From: Rhodoferax sp. PAMC 29310
GTDB taxonomy: Bacteria > Pseudomonadota > Gammaproteobacteria > Burkholderiales > Burkholderiaceae_C
Direction: 5' to 3'
NCBI RefSeq assembly: GCF_017948265.1
Contig: NZ_CP072852.1
Coordinates: 4,154,001-4,218,000 of the forward strand
DNA: 64,000 nucleotides
In this document: piece after piece, positions 53,423 through 62,852 of the stretch
Layout of the letters: the number at the start of each line of letters is the position of its first letter
Numbering within the stretch: position 1 is the first letter of the stretch
The notes under the pieces: model-generated
Told to the model about the DNA's origin: nothing
Database searches by the model: none
Seen by the model: the letters and a program-made list of their open reading frames with translations, nothing else
Position numbers and translations under genes: made by a program

Positions 53423-54370
53423 ATGAACCAACTTGACGCACTCAAACAATTCACCACCGTGGTCGCAGACACCGGCGACTTCAAACAGTTGGACGCCTTC
53501 AAGCCCCAGGACGCGACGACCAACCCTTCCCTGATTCTCAAGGCCGTGCAAAAGCCGGACTACCAGTTGTTGCTGGCCGACACCGTGGCCAAACACCGCG
53601 GCTTGGCGCTGGACGAGATCATGGACCACCTGTTGGTGCGCTTTGGTTGCGAAATCTTGTCCATCGTTCCCGGCCGGGTGTCCACCGAAGTGGATGCGCG
53701 CTTGAGTTTTGACACCACCGCCAGCGTGGCCCGTGGCGAGCGCCTGATTGCACTGTACAAAGCGCAAGGCGTGGACACCAACAGGGTGCTGATCAAAGTA
53801 GCAGCGACCTGGGAAGGTATTGAGGCCGCCAAAGTGCTGGAGCAGCGTGGCATTCACACCAACCTGACGCTGTTGTTCTCGTTCTGCCAAGCGGTGGCCT
53901 GTGGCCAGGCCAAGGTGCAACTGATTTCCCCGTTTGTCGGTCGCATTTACGACTGGTACAAAAAATCAGCTGGCGCCGCGTGGGTGGAGGCCGACAACGC
54001 CAACGCGAACGACCCCGGTGTGAAGTCTGTGAAGCAGATTTACGATTACTACAAGAAGTTTGGTATCGCCACCGAGGTGATGGGCGCGAGCTTTCGCAAT
54101 GTGGGCCAAATCACGGCGCTGGCCGGCTGCGACCTGCTGACCATCAGCCCCGATTTGCTGGCCACTTTGGCCGCGACCGAGACCCCCTTGGCCGCCGCGC
54201 TGGACGCCAAAACGGCACAGTCGCTGGATATGGCGGCCGTCAGTTACGACGAAGCCACCTTCCGCTTGGCTCTGAACGAAGACGCGATGGCGACCGAAAA
54301 GCTGTCTGAAGGCATTCGCGCGTTCTGTGTGGACGCGGTCAAACTCGACCAACTTTTGCTGGCGGCCTGA
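53423..54370 (+). CDS. tal: Transaldolase
   Basis: Transfers a dihydroxyacetone unit between sugar phosphates in the pentose phosphate pathway. 315 residues. [19 protein letters not shown] (about 30-48), then [20 protein letters not shown] with the Schiff-base lysine (LIKVAAT) and [18 protein letters not shown]. Length and motifs match the classic E. coli TalB type. Start at 53423. pgi starts 2 bp after the stop codon region, indicating an operon. Confidence 0.96.
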   Translation: MNQLDALKQFTTVVADTGDFKQLDAFKPQDATTNPSLILKAVQKPDYQLLLADTVAKHRGLALDEIMDHLLVRFGCEILSIVPGRVSTEVDARLSFDTTASVARGERLIALYKAQGVDTNRVLIKVAATWEGIEAAKVLEQRGIHTNLTLLFSFCQAVACGQAKVQLISPFVGRIYDWYKKSAGAAWVEADNANANDPGVKSVKQIYDYYKKFGIATEVMGASFRNVGQITALAGCDLLTISPDLLATLAATETPLAAALDAKTAQSLDMAAVSYDEATFRLALNEDAMATEKLSEGIRAFCVDAVKLDQLLLAA

Positions 54371-54372
54371 TC

Positions 54373-55956
54373 ATGAGCCGCACCCGTTGTGACCGCACGC
54401 CCGCCTGGGGCGCTTTGCAATCCGCTTTTGATGCCACCGGCCACGCATTTGATGCGCGCACTGCTTTTGCGGCTGACCCGGACCGCTTCACGCGCTTCAG
54501 TCAGACTGCGCCCCATGTGTTTGCGGACTTGTCCAAAAACCTGATCGACGAGGCCACGCAGGCCTTGTTGCTGGACTTGGCCCAGCAGACTGGTTTGGCG
54601 GCCCACCGCGACGCCCTATTTGCCGGTGAGGCCATCAACAACACCGAGCAACGCGCGGTGATGCATTGGCTGTTGAGAAATCCGGCTGTAGCCCCCGTTA
54701 ATAATTCAGAGAGTGCTCCTAAAAACGCAGCGCTTCAGGGTTTGTCCGCCGAGCTGGGTTGGATTCACAGCACGCTTGACCAGATGTTGGCGTATGCCGA
54801 AAGCGTGCGGGCAGACGCTGCCATCACGGATGTGGTCAACATCGGCATCGGCGGCTCAGACCTCGGCCCGCAAATGGCGGTGCTGGCAATGGACGACTAT
54901 GTCATGCCCGGCAAGCGCTTTCACTTTGTCTCCAATGTGGACGGCCATGAATTGGCCGCCGTATTGAAGCGGGTCAAGCCCGAGAGCACGCTGTTTCTGG
55001 TGGCCAGCAAAACCTTCACCACCATTGAGACCATGACCAACGCTTTGTCGGCCAAGACCTGGTTTGAGGCAAACGGCGGCACGGACATCGCGCGCCACTT
55101 TGCGGCACTGACCACCAATGTGCCGGCGGCCAATGCCTTTGGCATCAGCACCACTTTTGGATTTTGGGATTGGGTGGGCGGGCGCTATTCCATGTGGTCG
55201 GCCATTGGCCTGCCGCTGGCAATTGCCATTGGCGCCGAAGGGTTCCGTGAATTTTTGGGCGGCGCCCATGCCATGGACGAGCACTTTCGGACCACGCCGC
55301 TGGCGCAAAACCTGCCGGTTCGTCTGGGGCTGCTGGACGTTTGGTACCGCAACTTTCATGGCTTCACCAGCCGCAGTATTGCGCCGTACCACAGCGCTTT
55401 GGGCCGTGTACCGGCGTACTTGCAGCAGTTGGAGATGGAAAGCAACGGCAAGCGCGTCGACGCCACCGGCGAGACCCTGCCGTTTGATACCTCACCCGTG
55501 CTGTGGGGCGAACCCGGCACCAATGGCCAGCATGCCTATTTTCAGATGCTGCACCAGGGCACCGAGGTGGTTCCGGTCGAGTTTGTGGCGGTGAAGACGC
55601 CCAAACATGACTTGCCCGGTCACCACAACTTGCTGCTGGCCAACGTGGTCGCGCAGGCGCAGGCACTGATGGTGGGCAAAGTGGATGCAGGTGGTCACAA
55701 GCACTTCACGGGCAACCGCCCCAGCACGTTCTTGCTGCTGGAAGAGTTGACGCCCGCCAGTTTGGGCGCCCTGATTGCCTTACAGGAGCATCGCGTGTTT
55801 GTGAGCGGCGCCTTGTGGGGCATCAATAGCTTTGACCAGTGGGGCGTGGAGTTGGGCAAAGTGCTGGCCAAAGAGGTAGAGGCACGCTTGCTCAGCGGTG
55901 ATGTGAGCGGGGTGGACGGCTCCACCAGCGGTTTGCTGCAACGCCTGCGTGCGTGA
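54373..55956 (+). CDS. pgi: Glucose-6-phosphate isomerase
   Basis: Interconverts glucose-6-phosphate and fructose-6-phosphate. 527 residues. VVNIGIGGSDLGPQMAV, LFLVASKTFTTIETMTNA, FGFWDWVGGRYSMWSAIGLP and TEVVPVEFVAV show the SIS domains. GQHAYFQMLHQGTE is the conserved signature with the catalytic His. Residues 105-120 (AVAPVNNSESAPKNAA) form an insertion relative to the E. coli enzyme and are encoded by a copy of the interspersed repeat. Stop overlaps the next gene's GTG. Confidence 0.95.
   Translation: MSRTRCDRTPAWGALQSAFDATGHAFDARTAFAADPDRFTRFSQTAPHVFADLSKNLIDEATQALLLDLAQQTGLAAHRDALFAGEAINNTEQRAVMHWLLRNPAVAPVNNSESAPKNAALQGLSAELGWIHSTLDQMLAYAESVRADAAITDVVNIGIGGSDLGPQMAVLAMDDYVMPGKRFHFVSNVDGHELAAVLKRVKPESTLFLVASKTFTTIETMTNALSAKTWFEANGGTDIARHFAALTTNVPAANAFGISTTFGFWDWVGGRYSMWSAIGLPLAIAIGAEGFREFLGGAHAMDEHFRTTPLAQNLPVRLGLLDVWYRNFHGFTSRSIAPYHSALGRVPAYLQQLEMESNGKRVDATGETLPFDTSPVLWGEPGTNGQHAYFQMLHQGTEVVPVEFVAVKTPKHDLPGHHNLLLANVVAQAQALMVGKVDAGGHKHFTGNRPSTFLLLEELTPASLGALIALQEHRVFVSGALWGINSFDQWGVELGKVLAKEVEARLLSGDVSGVDGSTSGLLQRLRA
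54684..54731 (+). repeat. Short interspersed repeat, copy R6 (inside pgi)
   Basis: Reads GGCTGTAGCCCCCGTTAATA, spacer, TGCTCCTAAAAACGCAGCG. The first block matches the repeat well; the hairpin block is degraded. It is in frame in pgi, where the protein is longer than expected. Confidence 0.45.
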
Positions 55957-56606
55957 GATTGCCGGTGAACCTCGTCTTTGACTTGGGGGCGGTGTTGGTG
56001 CAATGGCGGCCGCAAGACCTGCTGCGCCAGCACTTTCCCAACGAGGCCGGTTCACCCGAGCAGGCCAAGGCCTTGGCGGGTGACTTCTTTCACCACGCCG
56101 ATTGGATGAGCTTTGACCGTGGCACCTTGCCCATGGACACCGTGATTGCCCGCACCGGCCAGCGCTTGGGTTTGCCCGGCCCGGCCGTGGCATCCCTCGT
56201 GACGGGTATTGGCGACTATTTGACCCCCTTGCCCGACACGGTGGCACTGCTGTCCAAACTGCGGGCACGGCGTGAGCGGGAAAACAGCATTCGCCTGTAT
56301 TACCTGTCCAATATGCCCCAGCCCTACGCCCGCACGCTGGAGCAACGTCATGTCTTCTTTCAGTGGTTTGACGGCGGTGTGTTCTCGGGCGATGTGAATC
56401 ACATCAAGCCCGAACCTGCGATCTACGAACTGCTGGAATCCCGCTACGCCTTGCAGCCCGAGCACACGGTGTTCATTGACGACTTGGCACCAAACATCAC
56501 TGCCGCCCAAGCGCGGGGCTGGCACGGCATCCAATTTGAATCAGCGCCGCAGGTGCAGGCTGAGTTGGATGCGTGGATGGCAGTGACGCTGTTAAGGTCC
56601 GGTTAG
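55953..56606 (+). CDS. HAD-family hydrolase (IA subfamily)
   Basis: 217 residues. Motif I is NLVFDLGAVLVQW (first Asp of the usual DxD is present; the second position is G, as in the YihX-like branch). Motif II is YYLSNMP, motif III lysine in NHIKPEPAIYELL, motif IV HTVFIDDLAPNI. Such proteins dephosphorylate small sugar phosphates; YihX is an alpha-glucose-1-phosphatase, which would fit next to pgi but is only a suggestion. The GTG start overlaps the pgi stop. The end overlaps the convergent hydrolase gene by 15 bp. Confidence 0.87.
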   Translation: MRLPVNLVFDLGAVLVQWRPQDLLRQHFPNEAGSPEQAKALAGDFFHHADWMSFDRGTLPMDTVIARTGQRLGLPGPAVASLVTGIGDYLTPLPDTVALLSKLRARRERENSIRLYYLSNMPQPYARTLEQRHVFFQWFDGGVFSGDVNHIKPEPAIYELLESRYALQPEHTVFIDDLAPNITAAQARGWHGIQFESAPQVQAELDAWMAVTLLRSG

Positions 56607-57491
56607 CCACTGCGCCTTGAAGCGCGCCAAAGCAGCCTGGTAGGCCGCTTCGTCCACTTCTTGCAGGTCGCTGTGGTGGCCGCCCTCAATCACCACCCAT
56701 TGCTTCGGCGCTTGGGCAGCGTCAAACAGCCGCTTTCCAAGCAACAAGGGAATGGTGCTGTCCAAGTTGCCGTGCAGCATCAGCAGCGGCGCATTCACGC
56801 GGGCGATTTTGTTGATGGACGCAAATCGCTCGTCGTTCAAACTGACCAGCACCCGCGCCAGAAAACCAGCCTCGGACGCCACCTCGGTGAAACTGGTGAA
56901 GGCCGATTCCAGAACCAAGCCGCCATAGTCCGCGCGCCCCTCCAGCCGGCTGGCCAAGTCCACGGCGACCCCGCTGCCCATCGAGTGGCCGTAAATTACC
57001 CGCTGGCTGAATGTGGGAGCGCGGCGCTTCAACTCACCCCAAGCCAAGTCTGCGTCCTGAACAATGCTGCGCTCTGACGGCGTGATGGGCGTGCTGAGGC
57101 CCCAACCCCGGTAATCCACCGCCAGCACGGCGAAACCTGCCGCGCGAAGCGCGTTGATTTTGTGAATGTTGTCAAAGAGGTTGCGAAAGGTGCCGTGCAG
57201 GTAGAGCAGGGTGGGCGCAAGAGGGTCGGCATGCGGCAGCCACCAGACCTCAATACGTTGCGCTTGGTTTGCCTCAGTCGTCGACGGTGTGGTGGACAGG
57301 TTGGCCTGAGGTGCTGGCAAGAAGTAGCGCTCGTCACCGGCGCGCAGGCCCGGGAAGTCAGCTGGCATACCGGTGGTCGGTCGGTAGATAATCTGGCGTT
57401 GGCGGGTGTCCAACCAGGCGCAACCAGAGGTCGCCAGCAGTGACATGAGCAACATCACTCGCAAGAGGCGTGACAGGGCCTTGACGGGCAT
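56592..57491 (-). CDS. Alpha/beta hydrolase, probable lipoprotein
   Basis: About 299 residues from ATG 57491. The N-terminal hydrophobic segment ends in LLATSGC, a likely lipobox, so the protein may be membrane-anchored facing the periplasm. Nucleophile motif GHSMGSG, oxyanion-region LYLHGTFRN and HGNLDSTIPL (acidic residue), with the His in GGHHSDLQ. This is the layout of the BEM46/YfhR-type serine hydrolases. An upstream ATG at 57554 overlaps the start of the divergent gene and is less likely. Substrate unknown. Confidence 0.85.
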   Translation of the reverse strand: MPVKALSRLLRVMLLMSLLATSGCAWLDTRQRQIIYRPTTGMPADFPGLRAGDERYFLPAPQANLSTTPSTTEANQAQRIEVWWLPHADPLAPTLLYLHGTFRNLFDNIHKINALRAAGFAVLAVDYRGWGLSTPITPSERSIVQDADLAWGELKRRAPTFSQRVIYGHSMGSGVAVDLASRLEGRADYGGLVLESAFTSFTEVASEAGFLARVLVSLNDERFASINKIARVNAPLLMLHGNLDSTIPLLLGKRLFDAAQAPKQWVVIEGGHHSDLQEVDEAAYQAALARFKAQWLTGP

Positions 57492-57552
57492 CAAGAGCGC
57501 TGCCGTTACACTGCGAACGCTCTGACTTCCCCAATTGACCTTGTTGTTACCC

Positions 57553-58056
57553 ATGAAAAAATTGATTCCTCTCGTGTGTGGCCTGATTGTGGCCCACCTG
57601 GCTGCACCGGCGATGGCTGAGGAAAGCTTTCTCAGCGGCTTGACTCAGGACAAAACGCTGCGTTTTCAGTTCAGCCCCTACACCTACCACTACACGCAAG
57701 ATGACGCGCACAGCGACGTGGTCCTGGTTGGTCTGGAACGTGAACACAAGGACGGCAAACTGGACGGCGTGGTGCTGTTTTCCAATTCGTTTGGTCAGCC
57801 CTCTATTTATGTCTATCCTTGGGGAGGTACTTATCGGGAGATCATGGGCGTCTCTAAACTCTCCTTCAAATGGACGGCTGGGTTGATGTACGGCTACACC
57901 GGGCAATACAAAGACAAAGTGCCATTGAATGTTGTTGGTTTCAACCCGGTGGTCATTCCGGCTCTGGCCTATGATTTTTCGTCCGGCTGGTCGGCGCAGT
58001 TGAACCTGTTGGGCAACGCGGCCATGCAGTTCCAGATCAGTAAACAGATCAACTGA
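57553..58056 (+). CDS. PagP-like outer-membrane barrel protein
   Basis: 167 residues. Signal peptide 1-22 (ends APAMA). The rest alternates polar and hydrophobic residues as in a small beta-barrel. It can be aligned by eye with PagP, the lipid A palmitoyltransferase: the active-site His falls in TYHYTQDD, and the catalytic D-S pair (KDSF in PagP) corresponds to FSNSFGQ, so Asp is replaced by Asn. Palmitoyltransferase activity is therefore doubtful. Start at 57553. It is followed by a repeat copy and a bidirectional terminator. Confidence 0.5.
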   Translation: MKKLIPLVCGLIVAHLAAPAMAEESFLSGLTQDKTLRFQFSPYTYHYTQDDAHSDVVLVGLEREHKDGKLDGVVLFSNSFGQPSIYVYPWGGTYREIMGVSKLSFKWTAGLMYGYTGQYKDKVPLNVVGFNPVVIPALAYDFSSGWSAQLNLLGNAAMQFQISKQIN

Positions 58057-58082
58057 TCGACTTGTTTTTGGTCCGATTTTAA

Positions 58083-58131
58083 GGCTCTGGCCCTTGTCAA
58101 GTAAGCGCAAGTCGCTATTAAAAAGATAGTT
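58083..58131 (+). repeat. Short interspersed repeat, copy R7
   Basis: GGCTCTGGCCCTTGTC, spacer with AAGCGC (GTAAGCGCAAG), then GCTATTAAAAAGATAG. One of the clearest copies. Lies between the PagP-like stop codon and the terminator. Confidence 0.7.
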
Positions 58132-58135
58132 AAAT

Positions 58136-58172
58136 AAAAACCCCGCAAGGTTTGCACCTTGCGGGGTTTTTT
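58136..58172. terminator. Bidirectional terminator between the PagP-like gene and groEL
   Basis: CCCCGCAAGG (58141-58150) pairs with CCTTGCGGGG (58157-58166), flanked by A5 on the left and T6 on the right, so it can act on both strands. Confidence 0.94.
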
Positions 58173-58232
58173 GTGGTCGGGCAACGCTGGACTTCCCGAA
58201 GGTCAGCCAGCGTCACCGGGAGCCAGGGGCAA

Positions 58233-59903
<1,671 letters not shown>

Positions 59904-59916
59904 TTAAGTGAAATAT

Positions 59917-59963
59917 GCTGCTAGCCCACACGAAATGTGCACAGCCAGCTATGAATTTAATAG
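59917..59963 (+). repeat. Short interspersed repeat, copy R8 (groES-groEL spacer)
   Basis: TGCTGCTAGCCCACACG, spacer, then CAGCTATGAATTTAATAGTG, a hairpin with CTAT/ATAG arms. It lies inside the 83-bp spacer of the groESL transcript, upstream of the groEL ribosome site. Confidence 0.6.
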
Positions 59964-59971
59964 TGAGAAAA

Positions 59972-60262
59972 TTACTTCTCGACAACCGCAAACAGGTCGT
60001 CTTCTTTCATGACAAGCAACTCATCGCCGTCAACTTTGACGGTTTGGCCGCTGTACTTGCCGAACAGAACACGGTCACCGACCTTGACGTTCATGGCCAA
60101 CAACTCGCCTTTGTCGTTTTTCTTGCCAGGGCCCACGGCCAGCACTTCGCCTTGATCAGGCTTTTCAGCAGCACTGTCAGGAATCACGATGCCGGAGGCA
60201 GTTTTTGTTTCGTTTTCGACGCGTTTAACAATCACGCGGTCTGCGAGAGGGCGAAGTTTCAT
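59972..60262 (-). CDS. groES: Co-chaperonin GroES (10 kDa)
   Basis: 96 residues. [20 protein letters not shown] at the start, the mobile loop [15 protein letters not shown] that contacts GroEL, then [20 protein letters not shown]. Forms the heptameric lid. AAGGAGCCCC precedes the ATG at 60262. First gene of the groESL operon, under a perfect CIRCE operator. Confidence 0.98.
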   Translation of the reverse strand: MKLRPLADRVIVKRVENETKTASGIVIPDSAAEKPDQGEVLAVGPGKKNDKGELLAMNVKVGDRVLFGKYSGQTVKVDGDELLVMKEDDLFAVVEK

Positions 60263-60301
60263 GGGGGCTCCTTGAGTTCAAAAACAGGGTTAAACAATCA
60301 A

Positions 60302-60325
60302 AAACCAACTCCTGTGAGTTGGTTT
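60302..60325 (-). promoter_or_regulatory. Hairpin in the groES 5' leader
   Basis: AAACCAACTC (60302-60311) pairs with GAGTTGGTTT (60316-60325) around a 4-base loop. On the transcript strand it is followed by TTTTTG. It lies between CIRCE and the groES ribosome site, so it could act as an attenuator or alter leader stability. Function is inferred from position. Confidence 0.5.
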
Positions 60326-60368
60326 CTGTATTCGCTGGAGGAGTGAGTTCACCAAGCCGGAAGGCCTG

Positions 60369-60395
60369 TTAGCACTCAACTCCTACGAGTGCTAA
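60369..60395. promoter_or_regulatory. CIRCE operator (HrcA-binding site) of groESL
   Basis: TTAGCACTC-N9-GAGTGCTAA, a perfect match to the CIRCE consensus. It overlaps the end of the predicted -10 element, so HrcA binding would block transcription until heat shock. No hrcA gene is in the window. Confidence 0.97.
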
Positions 60396-60422
60396 TGATA
60401 AGGGCATTTTTAGATCTTTCAA
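60395..60422 (-). promoter_or_regulatory. groESL promoter
   Basis: On the reverse strand TTGAAA (60422-60417), a 16-bp spacer and TATCAT (60400-60395) form a sigma-70-type promoter ending at CIRCE. CTTGAA with CCCTTAT 12-13 bp later also partly fits a sigma-32 promoter, so dual control is possible. Confidence 0.65.
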
Positions 60423-60815
60423 GAGGACAGGGGGAAAACTGCGGCGGAACGCCACTGAACTTTCTGTCGGGTTTCAGCTAACTCTGTACTTTTCTCAATG
60501 ACTCTGTACTGGCGTAGCGCGACGGCCCCGTCCTGTTGGCGACACCAACCCATCCTCAATTGCCATCGCCCCAATGAAGGCAGGGTTTTTCAATTGGATT
60601 TGCCAGACGTTGAAGTCACCGTCTGTAACTCTTAAGCGATCGGCTGGCCCGGATCCTCCGCGGTGCCGAAGTCTTCAGCGCATACAAGCGGCCACCGCCA
60701 ACCTGAATGCTCAGGTTTTGCTGTTCAGTAACGTGAAAATACCCCAGCAGACGAAGTCCAGTGGGGTATTGACGGGTTGACCGAATTGAGTCGGTCCCCA
60801 AATTAGCCAACAAGG
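60423..60815. other. No recognisable gene between groESL and dctP
   Basis: A 68-codon frame at 60574-60780 has no recognisable motif and unusual composition. The only structure is a hairpin at 60739-60769 that may end the dctP transcript. Confidence 0.55.
60739..60769 (-). terminator. Possible terminator of dctP
   Basis: ATACCCCA / TGGGGTAT arms with a 15-base loop, followed on the reverse strand by TTTTCAC. Weak, but placed about 50 bp past the dctP stop codon. Confidence 0.4.
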
Positions 60816-61835
60816 CTATTTTTGTGCCGCAATCTCGGCTTTTAACTGGTCCAGGATTTCACCAGTTCGGCCCCCGGCCATTTTCACCAATGTGGCAGAC
60901 AGCGATTCGGTGCGCTTACGAAACACGTCGCTTTCGGCTTCGGTCAGTTTGATGACTTTCAGCTTTGGGTTGTCCTTCATCATCTTGATGACAGACGCTG
61001 CGTTTTTTTCCTTTTCTTTGGCGATGATGAACGTCTGCAACTTGTTGCGAATCTCGCCAAGCATGGTCTTGTTCTCGGCTGACAAGCTGTTCCAGAAATC
61101 TGCATTGGCAACGACGGTCGTGGTGTATTCGACATCGCCAGAATAGATCAAATAGCTGGTTACTTCATGAAATTTGGCGCTCTCGATGAAGAAGGCTGGA
61201 TTCGTCTGAGCTTGGATAACATTCATTTGCAGGCCGCTATAGATTTCACCCCAAGGCAGAGCGACGGGGTTTGCACCATAGAGCTTGAATTGCTCAATCA
61301 ATAGGGGCGAAGTCATGACACGAAATTTCACATCACCTAAATCTGCAGGTGTACGCACGGGCTTTTGGGTGGTCCAAACCATCTCACCTTCGGGGTAGAT
61401 CGTGAACAACTTAAGCCCTTTGCTTGTGAAGTCCTTTGCCAAAGAGCCGTACAGCGCTTTGCTGTTGGACAGAATGTTGGCCTTCGCAACCGGGTCCTTT
61501 GGCAAAAGAAACGGCAGGCTAAGGATCTGAACCTCTGGCACAAAGGTGCCCAGGTGACCAGGTGATGCGTTTGAAAACTGAATTGCTCCGGAGGCAGTGA
61601 GTTCGGTAATGTCATTCTCATTGCCAAGTTGACCGTAGGTGTAAATCACGACCTCGATCTTCCCCTTCGTACCCGCTTCAACCAAGCGTTTGAACTCCTG
61701 TGCATACAGCGTTTGTACGTCCCCTGGAGACTCCTCCACAGCAAATTTCCATTGCTCGGCGTTGGCTGCGGATATTGCAGCGATACCAAAGATGGCACCA
61801 CATGCAAGGTTCTTCAGTAACTTTTTAACGGTCAT
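60816..61835 (-). CDS. TRAP transporter substrate-binding protein (DctP-type)
   Basis: Periplasmic solute-binding protein of a TRAP uptake system. 339 residues. Signal peptide about 1-26 (ends SAANA). QWKFAVEESPGDVQTLYAQE begins the mature protein. Family stretches include YGQLGNENDITELTASGAIQ, DVKFRVMTSPLLIEQFKLYG (with the conserved Arg that usually binds the ligand carboxylate) and VIQAQTNPAFFIES. The ligand is unknown, probably an organic acid. Start at 61835 with AAGGAGAC upstream. Unusually divergent from dctQM rather than in one operon with them. Confidence 0.92.
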   Translation of the reverse strand: MTVKKLLKNLACGAIFGIAAISAANAEQWKFAVEESPGDVQTLYAQEFKRLVEAGTKGKIEVVIYTYGQLGNENDITELTASGAIQFSNASPGHLGTFVPEVQILSLPFLLPKDPVAKANILSNSKALYGSLAKDFTSKGLKLFTIYPEGEMVWTTQKPVRTPADLGDVKFRVMTSPLLIEQFKLYGANPVALPWGEIYSGLQMNVIQAQTNPAFFIESAKFHEVTSYLIYSGDVEYTTTVVANADFWNSLSAENKTMLGEIRNKLQTFIIAKEKEKNAASVIKMMKDNPKLKVIKLTEAESDVFRKRTESLSATLVKMAGGRTGEILDQLKAEIAAQK

Positions 61836-62270
61836 GGTAGTAGTCTCCTTCAATAAATGAACGGGGGTCGGTCACCTGCGACCGGCTCGCTGAGTAACTC
61901 GGAATTAATACTACTGTCGCGATTGGCCGATTGGATTGCACTAGAACACTGAGGAGAAATGTCGTTGAATCGCTGTGCGAAATGAATCAGGCAGAAATTT
62001 CACATGCCGCACTCATTGGACCTGCTTGACCGCGAGGGATAGATGTATGTACATCGCTACTGGCAGCGCTGCGGTCATTGCTGCGGAAAAAGCCATCGGG
62101 CCGCAGATGCGACTTCATCACTTGATATGAGGCATTCAGATCAGATGGTTGGATTGCACTAGAGCAATGATGGTCGTTTGCCACGCGGACTAGACTGCCA
62201 GCGATCATGCAGCAAAAGATGCGTGATGGCCTGCGAGACCGGAAGTTCACTAGTTGATGGAGAAATACTC
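61836..62270. promoter_or_regulatory. Divergent promoter region of the TRAP transporter genes
   Basis: No gene seen in 435 bp. Contains a 15-bp exact direct repeat (61931-61945 and 62149-62163), and a 14-bp palindrome GATGTA-TG-TACATC at 62042-62055. Probably carries both promoters and binding sites of an unidentified regulator. Confidence 0.5.
61931..62163 (+). repeat. 15-bp exact direct repeat, two copies 218 bp apart
   Basis: TTGGATTGCACTAGA at 61931-61945 and 62149-62163; similarity extends to GCACTAGAnCAnTGA. The first copy is about 96 bp from the dctP ATG, the second about 108 bp from the dctQ ATG, which suggests one site per promoter. Confidence 0.6.
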
Positions 62271-62840
62271 ATGGATACTGCGTCAGAAGGTAGCGCGATG
62301 CTTCGCGTTTTGCGGCAGGTCAATCATGGACTTGCCGCACTCGAAAGACAGCTTCTTTCTTGGGCCATCATTGTGATGGCCGTGAACACGTTAGCTAACG
62401 TAGTCGCCCGAGTGGTGTTTAGCAGCAGCATTTTCTTTTCAGAAGAACTTAATCAATTTTTGATTGTGCTGGTGACGTTTGTAGGAACCAGCGCGGCGGC
62501 GCGCCAGGGGCGGCACATCCGCATGTCTGCACTAACCGACCTATTGCCTGTTAAGCAGCGTCGACTGATGTTCGCGTTCATTCAGTTAAGCACCGCGATC
62601 GTCGTTGGTGCTCTGGCATGGTACGCCGTCAGCTACATATTTCGCATTCAAGCCTCGGGCCGGGTCACGCCAGCTCTGCAATTTCCGGTGTGGAGCACCT
62701 TGTTATGGCTACCGCTAGGTCTGGCCCTTGCCGCCTTGCAGTTCCTGTTGGCGGCGATTGCCAATTTGCGCAGCACTGACGAAGTTTTTCTGGCACCGCA
62801 TGTTCGTGAGACAGACGACGTCGACATGCCCACCATCTGA
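62271..62840 (+). CDS. TRAP transporter small permease (DctQ-type)
   Basis: 189-residue inner-membrane subunit with four hydrophobic segments (about 25-45, 62-82, 100-125, 140-160). FSEELNQFLIVLVTFVGTSA and ARQGRHIRMSALTDLLP are typical of DctQ proteins (SEEL...; A...G.HI). Start at 62271 with TGGAGAAATACTC upstream. dctM follows 12 bp later. Confidence 0.9.
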   Translation: MDTASEGSAMLRVLRQVNHGLAALERQLLSWAIIVMAVNTLANVVARVVFSSSIFFSEELNQFLIVLVTFVGTSAAARQGRHIRMSALTDLLPVKQRRLMFAFIQLSTAIVVGALAWYAVSYIFRIQASGRVTPALQFPVWSTLLWLPLGLALAALQFLLAAIANLRSTDEVFLAPHVRETDDVDMPTI

Positions 62841-62852
62841 GGAATAAAAGTC

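Noticed and set aside
62042..62055. GATGTA-TG-TACATC palindrome as a fourth member of the TGTRCG-N4-CGYACA family
   Set aside because: The arms and spacer differ; only the TGTA core is shared.
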